Positions 18,266 through 26,763 of a DNA stretch of 64,000 bases are shown here, in pieces (positions within the stretch are counted from its first letter, which is position 1; every line of letters starts with the position of its first letter). Source of the DNA: Oscillatoriaceae cyanobacterium M7585_C2015_266 (GTDB taxonomy: Bacteria; Cyanobacteriota; Cyanobacteriia; Cyanobacteriales; Oscillatoriaceae); NCBI GenBank assembly GCA_015295835.1, contig DVEG01000026.1, positions 186,001 through 250,000 on the forward strand, read 5' to 3'. The position numbers and the translations under genes were made by a program. The notes beneath the pieces were generated by a model. It was not told the origin of the DNA. It did no database searches and worked only from the letters and a program-made list of their open reading frames with translations.

Positions 18266-19438
18266 ATGCTTAATCCAAATTTAGAACAAATTCAACTCTC
18301 TAAAGAAGAATACGAAAGGTATTCACGTCATTTAATTTTGCCTCAAGTAGGGTTGAATGGGCAAAAGCGTCTTAAAGCTGCCAGTGTACTTTGTATTGGT
18401 AGTGGTGGGCTTGGTTCGCCCCTACTATTATATTTAGCGGCTGCAGGTATTGGACGCATTGGGCTTGTTGACTTTGATGTTGTAGATGTTTCTAATCTAC
18501 AGCGACAAATTATTCACGGTGTTTCTTGGGTAGGTAAATCAAAAGTTCAATCGGCAAAAAATCGTATTCACGAGATAAATCCCAATTGTCAAGTTGATAT
18601 ATATGAAACTCGCTTGACATCAGAAAATGCTTTAGATATCCTCAAACCTTATGATGTTATTGTAGACGGAACAGATAATTTCCCCACTCGCTATCTTGTT
18701 AATGATGCTTGTGTACTGCTAAATAAACCCAATGTTTATGGTTCTATTTTTGGGTTTGAAGGGCAGGCAACTGTATTTAATTATCAAGATGGTCCAAATT
18801 ATCGGGATTTATACCCAGAACCTCCACCTCCAGGAATGGTGCCTTCATGTGCAGAGGGCGGAGTATTAGGAATTTTGCCTGGAATTATTGGCGTTATTCA
18901 GGCAACAGAAACGGTGAAAATTATTCTCAATATAGGCACAACTCTCAGTGGGCGCTTATTGTTATATAATGCTTTAGAAATGAAGTTTCGTGAGTTGAAA
19001 CTGCGCCGGAATCCAGTGCGCCCGGTAATTGAGAAGCTTATAGATTATGAATATTTCTGTGGTGTGACTCAAGCTAAGGTTGAGGAGGAAAAACGGAAAA
19101 TGGAAATTCCCGAAATGACGGTACAAGAGCTAAAGCAGCTTATTGATAGCGGGGCGAAAGATTTTGTGCTTATTGATGTTCGCGATCCCCATGAGTATGA
19201 AATTGCTAAAATTCCAGGAGCTGTTTTAGTGCCTCTACCAGATATCGAACGTGGTGAAGGCGTCGAAAAGGTAAAACAATTACTAAATGGTCACCGATTG
19301 ATTGCTCATTGTAAGTCTGGAAGACGCTCGGCAAAGGCGCTAGAAATTCTTAAAGGAGCTGGAATTGAAGGTATAAATCTTAAAGGTGGAATTACGGCTT
19401 GGAGTCGGGAAATCGATTCATCAGTGCCAGAATATTAA
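18266..19438 (+). CDS. moeB: Sulfur-carrier adenylyltransferase/sulfurtransferase MoeB-rhodanese fusion (MoeZ type)
   Basis: A 390-residue E1-like enzyme. The N-terminal ThiF/MoeB domain (1-260) has the ATP-binding GSGGLGSP (45-52), the DFDVVDVSNLQRQ segment and a conserved Cys195 in PSCAEGG; the C-terminal rhodanese domain (about 285-390) has its active-site Cys349 in HCKSGRRSA. It adenylates the C-terminal Gly of a ubiquitin-like sulfur carrier and then passes sulfur to it as thiocarboxylate, for molybdopterin, thiamin, cysteine or tRNA thiolation. The paired CxxC zinc site of E. coli MoeB is absent, as in other cyanobacterial members I recall. Tightly linked to the JAMM protease gene upstream, indicating a shared carrier substrate. 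Confidence 0.92.
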   Translation: MLNPNLEQIQLSKEEYERYSRHLILPQVGLNGQKRLKAASVLCIGSGGLGSPLLLYLAAAGIGRIGLVDFDVVDVSNLQRQIIHGVSWVGKSKVQSAKNRIHEINPNCQVDIYETRLTSENALDILKPYDVIVDGTDNFPTRYLVNDACVLLNKPNVYGSIFGFEGQATVFNYQDGPNYRDLYPEPPPPGMVPSCAEGGVLGILPGIIGVIQATETVKIILNIGTTLSGRLLLYNALEMKFRELKLRRNPVRPVIEKLIDYEYFCGVTQAKVEEEKRKMEIPEMTVQELKQLIDSGAKDFVLIDVRDPHEYEIAKIPGAVLVPLPDIERGEGVEKVKQLLNGHRLIAHCKSGRRSAKALEILKGAGIEGINLKGGITAWSREIDSSVPEY

Positions 19439-19473
19439 AGTTTAGATTTTGACGAGTTTCCCTGACAGTAGAT

Positions 19474-19512
19474 AGCGATCGCTTTTCAATAAAATAAAGC
19501 AAAGCGATCGCT
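19474..19512. terminator. Bidirectional terminator built from two HIP1 octamers
   Basis: AGCGATCGCTTT (19474-19485) and AAAGCGATCGCT (19501-19512) form a perfect 12-base-pair stem with a 15-base loop; T-rich tracts follow on both strands. Each arm contains a complete GCGATCGC. It lies between the convergent moeB and TPR genes. Confidence 0.75.
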
Positions 19513-19535
19513 TTTCCTTTTATATCCCCAAATGG

Positions 19536-21812
19536 CTACTCAGAAGAATCGGAATTGCTGCTAGTAGCCAATTCTTGTGCTTTTTTATTAGCCTCAAGGG
19601 CTTCGCCATAGCGCCCAATTTTTTGGTATGCTAATCCTTTATTTACCCAAGCTTGACGGTAATCGGGTTTAATTTCCAGACACTTATCCCAACAGGAGAT
19701 AGCTTCATCCCAGCGGCTCAAGTCACCGAGGGCGATACCATAGTTAAACCAGGTTTCATAATTATTTGGATTAAGTTTTACTGCTTGTTCAAAACAAGTG
19801 AGCGCTTCTTGAGAGCGCCCTAAATCGCAGAGAGCCTTACTTTTACCGTGCCAAGCGTTAGGATCGTCGGGAATAATTTCAAGAGTACGGTTATAACATT
19901 CGAGAGCTTCTTCATAGCGCCCCAGATTACTGAGGGCGCTACCTTTATTATTATAAGCGGCGGGATATTGAGAATTTATTTCCAGGGCTTTATCATAACA
20001 AGCGATCGCTTCTTCATAGCGCCCCAGATTACTGAGGGCATCACCTTTACCATTCCAAGCAAAGCTAAAAGTCGGATCAATATTTAGACATTGATCATAA
20101 CTATTGATAGCTTCTTCATAACGCCCCATAGCCAAGAGGGTATTACCTTTACCATTCCAAGCATATTCATCTTCCGGATAAATTTCCAGAGCGCGCTCAT
20201 ATGCTGCAAGAGCCTCTTCATAGCGCCCTAAATCATTAAGTACAGCCCCTTTTCCATTCCAGGAATCATAATCATTAGATTCTATTTCCAGAGCGGCATT
20301 AAAAGAAGCAAGGGCTGCTTCCAAATCTCCTTGATTGTATTGCTCTACACCTTTGTTATACAATGTTATAGCTTCGCGATTCATTTTCGTTTCTTTCCTA
20401 TTAGAATTTTCTTTTTCGAGATTTTCTACATTTTCATTTTCTATATTCATTTGTGAAGAAGAATGTTGAATTTCTTCTACTAATACATCAAAAGCTTGGC
20501 CTGATTGTATTTGCTTGATTTCATCTTCTTGATTTTCAATTATTTCAGTTTCTTGTAGTGCTGCTAATTGAGGGGATTTAAAAGTATCTAAATTTTTTTC
20601 TAAAATAGTAGAATCTTGACTATTATCTTGAACAAGATTTGCATTATCTTCTAGTAACTGAGATTGTGACTGAGGGGGTGTAGTTACCGCAACAGATTCA
20701 TCTGTTTCAGAGACTACTGTAATTAACTGGAGAGTGTTACTAGAGGGTAGGGGGGGAGAGACAGGAGAGTTTAAAAGAGTGATAGCCTGATTATTAGCAG
20801 CGATCGCATCTGCCCACCGACCTAACTTTTGAAAAGCGATACCCTTATTAACCCAAGCATCATAGAGATGAGGTTGCTTTTCAAGAGCTTTATCCCAAGA
20901 AGCGATCGCATCTTGCCAGCGTTCTAAAGCTGCCAATGCCACACCCCGATAAAACCAAGCTTGGAAGTCATCAGAGTTCAATTGCAAAGCCTTTTCAAAG
21001 CTAGCGAGAGCCAGTTCCCAGTTTTGCTGTCCTCTGGCCAAAGCGAGGCCACGATTGTACCATGTTTCAGGATCATGAGGTTGTAATTGTAGTGCCTTAT
21101 CCCAGGAAGCGAGCGCCTCTTGAAATTGATTAGCATCAAAAAGAACATCACCGCGATTAATCCAGGCGGGGGGGAAATCAGGTTTAAGAGCGATAGCACG
21201 CTCATAAGAAGCGATCGCCTGTTGGATGCGCCCAAGAGCTGCGAGGGCATTACCGCGATTAATCCAAGCGCGATAATTATTAGGATCAAGTTCAACAACA
21301 CGATCAAAAGCCGCCAGAGCGGTTGAGTTATCACCAGCCTGAAGATGTTCAACCCCGCGTGCAAACCAGACTTGAATTTCATTACTGCCAACTGGGGTAT
21401 GGGCAGCTGCGGGGGGTTGTTGTGGAGCTGGCGGTTGTCGTTGTAATAACTTTTCGCCAATTTCGCGACTCATTTTTCCGATGGCTCCTGATTCTACCTG
21501 ACTCAACTGCACCATTGCCTGTCCCAATTCTGGGTTATAATCAGGTAAGTTTAAAACATTTTCCCCGAAACCCCTAAGCCACTTAACCCACTGCTCATAG
21601 GAGGCGCGGTGTTGCAGCCCTTCAAAAAATCGTGACACCCGTACGCGATCCCAGCCTTGAGTGACACCATAAAGCAATTGCAGGAAAAAATATTCGTAAT
21701 CTTTTTCGGTTAGAGGTTGATTGTCTATTCCTGACGCAGAGATACCAATACTTCCCTCTCTACTCCCGGCGACATTTTGAGGAGGGTTTTTTCTGAAAAA
21801 TTTCATAATCAT
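19536..21812 (-). CDS. Large tetratricopeptide-repeat protein
   Basis: About 758 residues. After a short N-terminal region (to about 145) with no repeats come two TPR arrays: roughly residues 145-365 and 490-755, each unit of 34 residues with the W..rG.al..lgr...A...y..al...P pattern, separated by a Glu/Asn/Gln-rich, probably disordered linker (about 370-490). TPR arrays are protein-binding scaffolds; no enzymatic domain is present. Three Mets cluster at the start: the ATG at 21812 has AGGAG (21823-21827) ten bases upstream and is preferred over 21833 (no ribosome binding site), 21821 (too close) and 21806 (too far). The repeats are nearly identical at DNA level in places, which can promote unit gain or loss. 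Confidence 0.85.
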   Translation of the reverse strand: MIMKFFRKNPPQNVAGSREGSIGISASGIDNQPLTEKDYEYFFLQLLYGVTQGWDRVRVSRFFEGLQHRASYEQWVKWLRGFGENVLNLPDYNPELGQAMVQLSQVESGAIGKMSREIGEKLLQRQPPAPQQPPAAAHTPVGSNEIQVWFARGVEHLQAGDNSTALAAFDRVVELDPNNYRAWINRGNALAALGRIQQAIASYERAIALKPDFPPAWINRGDVLFDANQFQEALASWDKALQLQPHDPETWYNRGLALARGQQNWELALASFEKALQLNSDDFQAWFYRGVALAALERWQDAIASWDKALEKQPHLYDAWVNKGIAFQKLGRWADAIAANNQAITLLNSPVSPPLPSSNTLQLITVVSETDESVAVTTPPQSQSQLLEDNANLVQDNSQDSTILEKNLDTFKSPQLAALQETEIIENQEDEIKQIQSGQAFDVLVEEIQHSSSQMNIENENVENLEKENSNRKETKMNREAITLYNKGVEQYNQGDLEAALASFNAALEIESNDYDSWNGKGAVLNDLGRYEEALAAYERALEIYPEDEYAWNGKGNTLLAMGRYEEAINSYDQCLNIDPTFSFAWNGKGDALSNLGRYEEAIACYDKALEINSQYPAAYNNKGSALSNLGRYEEALECYNRTLEIIPDDPNAWHGKSKALCDLGRSQEALTCFEQAVKLNPNNYETWFNYGIALGDLSRWDEAISCWDKCLEIKPDYRQAWVNKGLAYQKIGRYGEALEANKKAQELATSSNSDSSE

Positions 21813-22023
21813 TTGTAACATACTCCTGAGCATTTACTCATATTAATATTTTATGATTGCGAAGCAGCCTTTAAAGCGCCCGTTTTTAGCATAATACAGA
21901 TGGGGGTGTCGTCCAAGGAGGATGGCCACTATTTCATCAAAATTTTATAATTCTATATCCTGACAAATACACAAAGGCTGTGAACCCTGGTAGAATCAAT
22001 AAAATTTCCAGTTTGTGAATTGT

Positions 22024-23286
22024 ATGATTTTGAAAAAGAAGAGCGAGCGCAATCCATGGACTTTCATTCCCAGTTTATACTTTGCTCAGGGATTACCCAA
22101 CATAATTATTAATAATGTTTCAGTAATTATGTATAAAAAAATGGGAATTCCCAACGAGATCATAACCTCTTCAACCAGTTTTTTATATTTCCCGTGGGTA
22201 ATCAAAATGTTGTGGAGTCCATTTATAGACATTTACTCCACGAAAAGAAATTGGCTCTTGTATATGCAGTCAGCAATGACAGGTTGTTTAGTTTTAGCAG
22301 CCTTATCACTGCAATTACCGAATTTCTTTACAATTTCCATAATAATATTCAGTATAGCTGCATTTATTTCAGCAACTTATGACATTGCTGCCGATGGATT
22401 TTACATGTTAGCATTAAATCCTGAGCAGCAAGCATTTTTTGCTGGAATTCGTTCAGTTTTTTTCCGACTCTCAGTAATTTTTGCCTCAGGGGTATTAGTA
22501 GTAATTGCAGGCAGTTTAGAAAAAAAACTAGGAATTTCCCTAAGTTGGAGTATAGTATTAAGCCTTGCCGCTTTAATTTTTGCTTTCTTATTAATTTACC
22601 ATAAATTTATATTACCATTTCCTGCGAGTGATGTAAAGATAGCTCCAGAGAAACTGAAACAAGAGAAAATACCTTTAGGGGAGATCTTCAGTTCTTACTT
22701 TCGGCAGGAGAGGATTGCAGGGATTTTAGCATTTATATTGCTTTACAGATTTGGAGAAGCGATGCTATTAAAAGTAGCACAACTTTTCCTATTAGATGCA
22801 CCGGAGAAAGGAGGGTTAGGTATTTCAACAACAGAGGTAGGATTAATTTACGGAACGTTTGGAGTATTTTCATTAATAATAGGGGGAGTTGTAGGGGGAG
22901 CAATAATAGCAAAATATGGGTTAAAGAAGACAATTTGGCCATTAGCATTAGCTTTAAACTTACCGGATATATTTTACGTATACATGGCATTGGCAAAGCC
23001 GCCGATTCAAATAATATATCCTCTAGTATCATTAGAGCAATTCGGGTATGGATTAGGATTTACAGCATTTATGGTATATTTAATGAACATAGCGAAAGGG
23101 AGATATAAGACATCTCACTATGCGATTTCGACGGGGATTATGGCATTAGGGTTAATGGTGCCGGGGGCGATAAGTGGAGGGATTCAGCAAGCGGTAGGAT
23201 ATCCGATATTTTTCATTATAGTTTGCATATTAACAATACCAGGAATGTTAACAATATTTTTCTTACCAATAGAGGAAGGGGAATGA
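22024..23286 (+). CDS. Major facilitator superfamily permease, AmpG-like
   Basis: A 420-residue polytopic membrane protein with about 12 transmembrane helices. The N-terminal PSLYFAQGLPNIIINNVS and the LPWVIK..WSP-like segment (FPWVIKMLWSPFID) are characteristic of the AmpG branch of the major facilitator superfamily, which imports anhydromuropeptides in enterobacteria; in other groups the substrate is unknown. A GTG at 22015 precedes the ATG at 22024; ATG is taken as start, without a strong ribosome binding site. The stop overlaps the start of the next gene in an ATGA, so the two are translationally coupled. The 3' half is unusually rich in purine codons (GGA, AGA, GTA, TTA). Confidence 0.78.
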   Translation: MILKKKSERNPWTFIPSLYFAQGLPNIIINNVSVIMYKKMGIPNEIITSSTSFLYFPWVIKMLWSPFIDIYSTKRNWLLYMQSAMTGCLVLAALSLQLPNFFTISIIIFSIAAFISATYDIAADGFYMLALNPEQQAFFAGIRSVFFRLSVIFASGVLVVIAGSLEKKLGISLSWSIVLSLAALIFAFLLIYHKFILPFPASDVKIAPEKLKQEKIPLGEIFSSYFRQERIAGILAFILLYRFGEAMLLKVAQLFLLDAPEKGGLGISTTEVGLIYGTFGVFSLIIGGVVGGAIIAKYGLKKTIWPLALALNLPDIFYVYMALAKPPIQIIYPLVSLEQFGYGLGFTAFMVYLMNIAKGRYKTSHYAISTGIMALGLMVPGAISGGIQQAVGYPIFFIIVCILTIPGMLTIFFLPIEEGE

Positions 23287-23879
23287 TGAGAGGGATAATA
23301 AAATATACAATAATAGGAGGGATAGTGGGAGCGAGCGTATTAAATACAGTAGCAAGAGTAGAAGCATTACCAGGGCAGACAATTGGGGAAGTAGAAACGT
23401 GGATAAAAGCTCACCCTACCTTACGCCCAGGGCGTGGGGAAAGACTAACAGTAAGAAAAGGCGAGCGCCCAACACAAAGATTTGTATTTGAAGCGTCAGT
23501 ATTTTCACCGGGGAGAATTACATCAGGCAGTAGCGGTTTAATTCGTTCAGAGAAACTAGAATTTTATGACGAAGTAGAAGGAGTAGACGGCGAGCGTTTA
23601 GTGGAAGCGTTGCGAATTATTTACGGAGTAGATATATATCAAGATTACCAGAGAGGGAGAGTGATTTACACATATCCAACAGCTGAGCAAATAGAAAGAT
23701 CTAGGAAAGAGAAAAAACCGTTATTAGAAGCACGGAAAGGAGAATTAAGAGTGGGTGAGAGATTTGCTTACTGGGTAGAAGTAGCTCAACCAGAGACAGG
23801 AAAGGCTGTGACTGGGCGTTTAATAGTTTTTTTAAAAGATGATATAGATGATATAGAGAAAGAATTGCGATCGCGTTAA
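23283..23879 (+). CDS. Predicted secreted protein coupled to the MFS gene
   Basis: A 198-residue protein starting MMRGIIKYTII, with an N-terminal hydrophobic segment (about 5-22) and a likely signal-peptide cleavage after VEALPG or similar. The mature part is highly charged (many Arg, Glu) with no recognised domain. The open frame extends further upstream into the MFS gene, but the start is set at the ATGATG at 23283-23288 because it overlaps the MFS stop (ATGA), the usual sign of translational coupling, and because the signal peptide begins there. Probably periplasmic; a partner of the permease is possible but unproved. It is followed by a strong hairpin terminator. Confidence 0.7.
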   Translation: MMRGIIKYTIIGGIVGASVLNTVARVEALPGQTIGEVETWIKAHPTLRPGRGERLTVRKGERPTQRFVFEASVFSPGRITSGSSGLIRSEKLEFYDEVEGVDGERLVEALRIIYGVDIYQDYQRGRVIYTYPTAEQIERSRKEKKPLLEARKGELRVGERFAYWVEVAQPETGKAVTGRLIVFLKDDIDDIEKELRSR

Positions 23880-23885
23880 CTAATA

Positions 23886-23921
23886 AAAGCCCGGTTTTAC
23901 AGTTATAAAAACCGGAGCTTT
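23886..23921. terminator. Bidirectional terminator between convergent genes
   Basis: AAAGCCCGGTTTT (23886-23898) pairs with AAAACCGGAGCTTT (23908-23921) with one mismatch, loop of about 9 bases. It closes the MFS/secreted-protein unit on the plus strand and the his-like operon on the minus strand. Confidence 0.75.
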
Positions 23922-23926
23922 AAGAA

Positions 23927-24154
23927 TTATTGAGGAGTTTGTTGTAATTCGGGGCGTTCTTCAGGGAGAATTGCCCCTTCTACTGGGCATACATTAATAC
24001 AGATTCCGCAATCAATACAGGTAGAGAAATCAATCCAATACCAATTAGTACCCTTAGCATTTTTACCTGGACCTTCATGAATACAAGCAACGGGACAAGC
24101 ATCGACGCAATCGGCAACGCCTTCACATATATTAGTAACAATTGTGTGCGGCAC
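23927..24154 (-). CDS. Ferredoxin with two iron-sulfur clusters
   Basis: A 75-residue soluble electron carrier. Cysteines are at 10, 16, 20 and 24 (ICEGVADCVDACPVACI) and at 46, 49, 52 and 56 (CIDCGICINVCP), giving one classical [4Fe-4S] site and one with a widened first spacing (C-x5-C-x3-C-x3-C) as in seven-iron or Alvin-type 2[4Fe-4S] ferredoxins. It is the last gene of the minus-strand operon, 35 bases after hisG and before the terminator. Such ferredoxins are widespread in cyanobacteria, so it may simply be a neighbour, but its position suggests co-transcription with the his-like genes and a possible redox step there. Nothing else identifies its partner. Confidence 0.88.
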   Translation of the reverse strand: MPHTIVTNICEGVADCVDACPVACIHEGPGKNAKGTNWYWIDFSTCIDCGICINVCPVEGAILPEERPELQQTPQ

Positions 24155-24189
24155 AGTATTCCCTCTCTTTTAATTAACAGATAAATATA

Positions 24190-25224
24190 TTATGAATGTT
24201 CTTGGTAAAGTTCGTCAATAAATGACTGATAAAGACGAGATTTTTCATCAAATACATAGTTAGGGGAGAAGACAGTGATATCAGTACCGCCGACTTGACG
24301 CAGGTGATTAATTGCAGGCATCAACATATTCTGTTCGACGACGATTGTAACGGCAAACCAGTCATTTTCTGTGTGAGAATAAACCTTAGAAATTGTAGGA
24401 CCTTGACGACCTGCGAGTCCGTTTATTTTGTGTTCTTTGGTAAGGCGATCGCATATTTCTTGTTCTGACTTTCCGTGTACATTAGCCGTAATAGAAATAA
24501 ATTTTTTCGCCTTTTGGTGAGCTTCCAACAATTCCAGAATATACTTAGTCACCTCTAACTTACTTTCATCTTCTCGCAGTCGTATTTTATTGCCAATTAA
24601 ACAAGCTTCCGACTCTAAAATTGTCCCCCCTTCAATTTGTTTCAAACGATTTTCTTTCAGGGTTGTGCCGGTGCTAGTGATATCAGCAATCATATCCGCA
24701 TATCCCATATTTGGGGCAGCTTCTATTGCTCCCTGCACTTCTACCAGAGAAAAATTAACAATTCGTTTTTCATAGAGCCAATTTTTCGTTAAATTAGTAT
24801 ACTTAGTAGCAATGCGCAGAGTTTTGCCTTTTTCCTTAAATAAAAGTGCCAAATCTGCTAAATCTTCAATAGTTGCCACATCTATCCAACTTTCGGGAAC
24901 AGCCAGCACCAGAGAACACTTACCATAACCCAATTTATCACAAATTACTATAACATCATCATGTTCTTCCTGGTGTTCACACACCACATCATAGCCAGTA
25001 ATACCGAGTTCGGCAATTCCCTCCTCTACCTTTGTAAAAATATCAGGCGCTCTTTGAAAGAGTACAGTTAATTCTGGCATATATTCTGGCATACTAATAG
25101 AGCCAACATATTGCCTCTCATTAGGGCGCCGAACGCGCAACCCGCAAGCTGCTAGTAATTCATTTGTTGATTTTTCCAGCGCTCCTTTACTAGGCAGCGC
25201 TATTGTCATTTGTTTGTTAAACAT
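24190..25224 (-). CDS. hisG: ATP phosphoribosyltransferase, long form (HisG with C-terminal regulatory domain)
   Basis: Catalyses ATP + PRPP to phosphoribosyl-ATP, the first step of histidine synthesis. The catalytic domain (1-240) has the PRPP loop DITSTGTTLKEN (181-192). A further ACT-like domain follows (about 243-344; GPTISKVYS, then VGGTDITVFSPNYVFDE), which in long HisG binds histidine for feedback inhibition. Cyanobacteria as I know them use the short HisG plus HisZ, so a 344-residue form is unusual and the C-terminal segment resembles archaeal long forms. It overlaps the HisRS-like gene by 8 bases and is thus coupled to it. Either a second, acquired HisG or the enzyme of a special pathway; the reaction assignment is firm, the biological role is not. 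Confidence 0.88.
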   Translation of the reverse strand: MFNKQMTIALPSKGALEKSTNELLAACGLRVRRPNERQYVGSISMPEYMPELTVLFQRAPDIFTKVEEGIAELGITGYDVVCEHQEEHDDVIVICDKLGYGKCSLVLAVPESWIDVATIEDLADLALLFKEKGKTLRIATKYTNLTKNWLYEKRIVNFSLVEVQGAIEAAPNMGYADMIADITSTGTTLKENRLKQIEGGTILESEACLIGNKIRLREDESKLEVTKYILELLEAHQKAKKFISITANVHGKSEQEICDRLTKEHKINGLAGRQGPTISKVYSHTENDWFAVTIVVEQNMLMPAINHLRQVGGTDITVFSPNYVFDEKSRLYQSFIDELYQEHS

Positions 25225-26731
25225 TACACTTCCTCATTTGACGAATCTGATTTCCTACTACTTGCGCTGCTACTCGCACTTGTTCTTCTGATTGCATATT
25301 TTTTAGAGTTACTTCTGAAGTGCGTCTTTCATCGGCACCGACAATAACAGTAAAAGGGATCTCTTGTTTTTTGGCATATTGTAAATTACTGGAAAGGCTT
25401 TTAGAGCGCACATCTATTTCTACCCGTAAACCTTCAGCTCTTAATTTTTCGGCTACGCCGATAGCATAGCTTCTATCTTCTACACTAACAGGCACAACTA
25501 ATACATCTACAGATTGACAAACTACTGGCAATTTTCCTTCTAATTCGAGAGCCAGTGTCAAGCGCTCCAAGCCGCAAGAAAATCCGGTAGCAGGAGTTTT
25601 TTGTCCGCCAAGAATGGCAATTAAGTCATCATATCTGCCACCGCCGCAAATTTGTCTTTCTTCTTCTGGGCTATGATATATTTCAAAAATCATGCCAGTA
25701 TAGTATTGTAATCCTCGGCTCATTCCCAAGTCAATAATAATTGATTTTTGGTCTATATTATATGATTCTAGAAGGTTAAATATTTGCCGCAAATGTTGTA
25801 ATATAGAACAATCTATGCCGTAGGTTGAGAGGAGATTTTCTGCTTCTTTTAAAACCCTTGTAGGTTCTCCTTTCAATTCCCCAAGTTGGCTCATAAATTC
25901 TAGGGCTTTTTCAATGTAGGCAGTTTGCTCCTGACGTTTCATTTTGGTGAGGAGGCGAGTGACAATTTCATCGCGATCGCGATAACCATCTATTTGAATA
26001 TTCATGCTTTCTAGCAAGTCTAGAATTGCAGTTTTTGCTTCCTCATCATTCATGTTTTTAAATAAGTCAGTTATTTTTTTGACTGACTCGTTTTTAGTTT
26101 TTCCTATAGAATAAATTTCCTGTAGGCGGTTTTTTATTTCTTCTTTTCCTTTTTTTCTTAGGTTTTCTAAATTAGCAAGCAAAAAACTGCTTAAACGGTT
26201 TTCTAAGTGGAGGTAATCCAAGAATTTAGTTAAAACTCCAATGTGACTTATAATAAGGCGATAATTGTTTAATCCGACGCGCTCTAAACCTCGACAAGCG
26301 ATCGCAATCACTTCTGTATCTGCCATTGCGTCAGGGGCGCCAATCAGTTCGATTCCCATTTGGGTAAACTGACGATATCTTCCTTTTTGGGGTCTTTCGT
26401 AGCGGAATGCTGCGCCTATATAATATAATCGTATTGGCAAAGGGAAGCTTTGGAGATTGTCTACATAAGCCCGTGCTACTGAAGCAGTAAGCTCTGGGCG
26501 TAAGCTGAGACGACGATTGCGATAAGTGAAATCATATAATTTGTCTACAATATCTTCGCCAGATTTTTTTAGATAAAGTTCGGTGTGTTCAATTAAGGGT
26601 ACTTCTATTGGGCGATATCCAAATGACTCGAAGCAGTTTTTCCATTCCTCTTCGATTTGTTGATAAACTGCACAGATATCTGGTAAAATATCATTAACAC
26701 CTCTGACTCTTTCTACTTTAGTTGTGCCCAT
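25217..26731 (-). CDS. Histidyl-tRNA synthetase-like protein with an inserted helical domain
   Basis: A 504-residue class II synthetase fold. Motif 2 is FRYERPQKGRYRQF (109-122), the histidine-site motif is SRGLQYYTG with Arg339, which is needed for histidine activation and is lost in HisZ; motif 3 is ATGFSCGLERL (381-391). A C-terminal anticodon-binding domain is present (about 407-500), also absent from HisZ. Residues about 190-300 are a Lys/Glu-rich insertion that makes it some 80 residues longer than bacterial HisRS. All sequence signs are for an active histidine-activating enzyme. Its place between HisC- and HisG-like genes suggests a specialised copy, for example as a histidine sensor, a resistant HisRS, or an enzyme using activated histidine; it could also be the sole HisRS of the cell. 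Confidence 0.85.
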   Translation of the reverse strand: MGTTKVERVRGVNDILPDICAVYQQIEEEWKNCFESFGYRPIEVPLIEHTELYLKKSGEDIVDKLYDFTYRNRRLSLRPELTASVARAYVDNLQSFPLPIRLYYIGAAFRYERPQKGRYRQFTQMGIELIGAPDAMADTEVIAIACRGLERVGLNNYRLIISHIGVLTKFLDYLHLENRLSSFLLANLENLRKKGKEEIKNRLQEIYSIGKTKNESVKKITDLFKNMNDEEAKTAILDLLESMNIQIDGYRDRDEIVTRLLTKMKRQEQTAYIEKALEFMSQLGELKGEPTRVLKEAENLLSTYGIDCSILQHLRQIFNLLESYNIDQKSIIIDLGMSRGLQYYTGMIFEIYHSPEEERQICGGGRYDDLIAILGGQKTPATGFSCGLERLTLALELEGKLPVVCQSVDVLVVPVSVEDRSYAIGVAEKLRAEGLRVEIDVRSKSLSSNLQYAKKQEIPFTVIVGADERRTSEVTLKNMQSEEQVRVAAQVVGNQIRQMRKCNV

Positions 26732-26763
26732 GGTTTAATTTCTTGGTGATAGGGATAACTATT

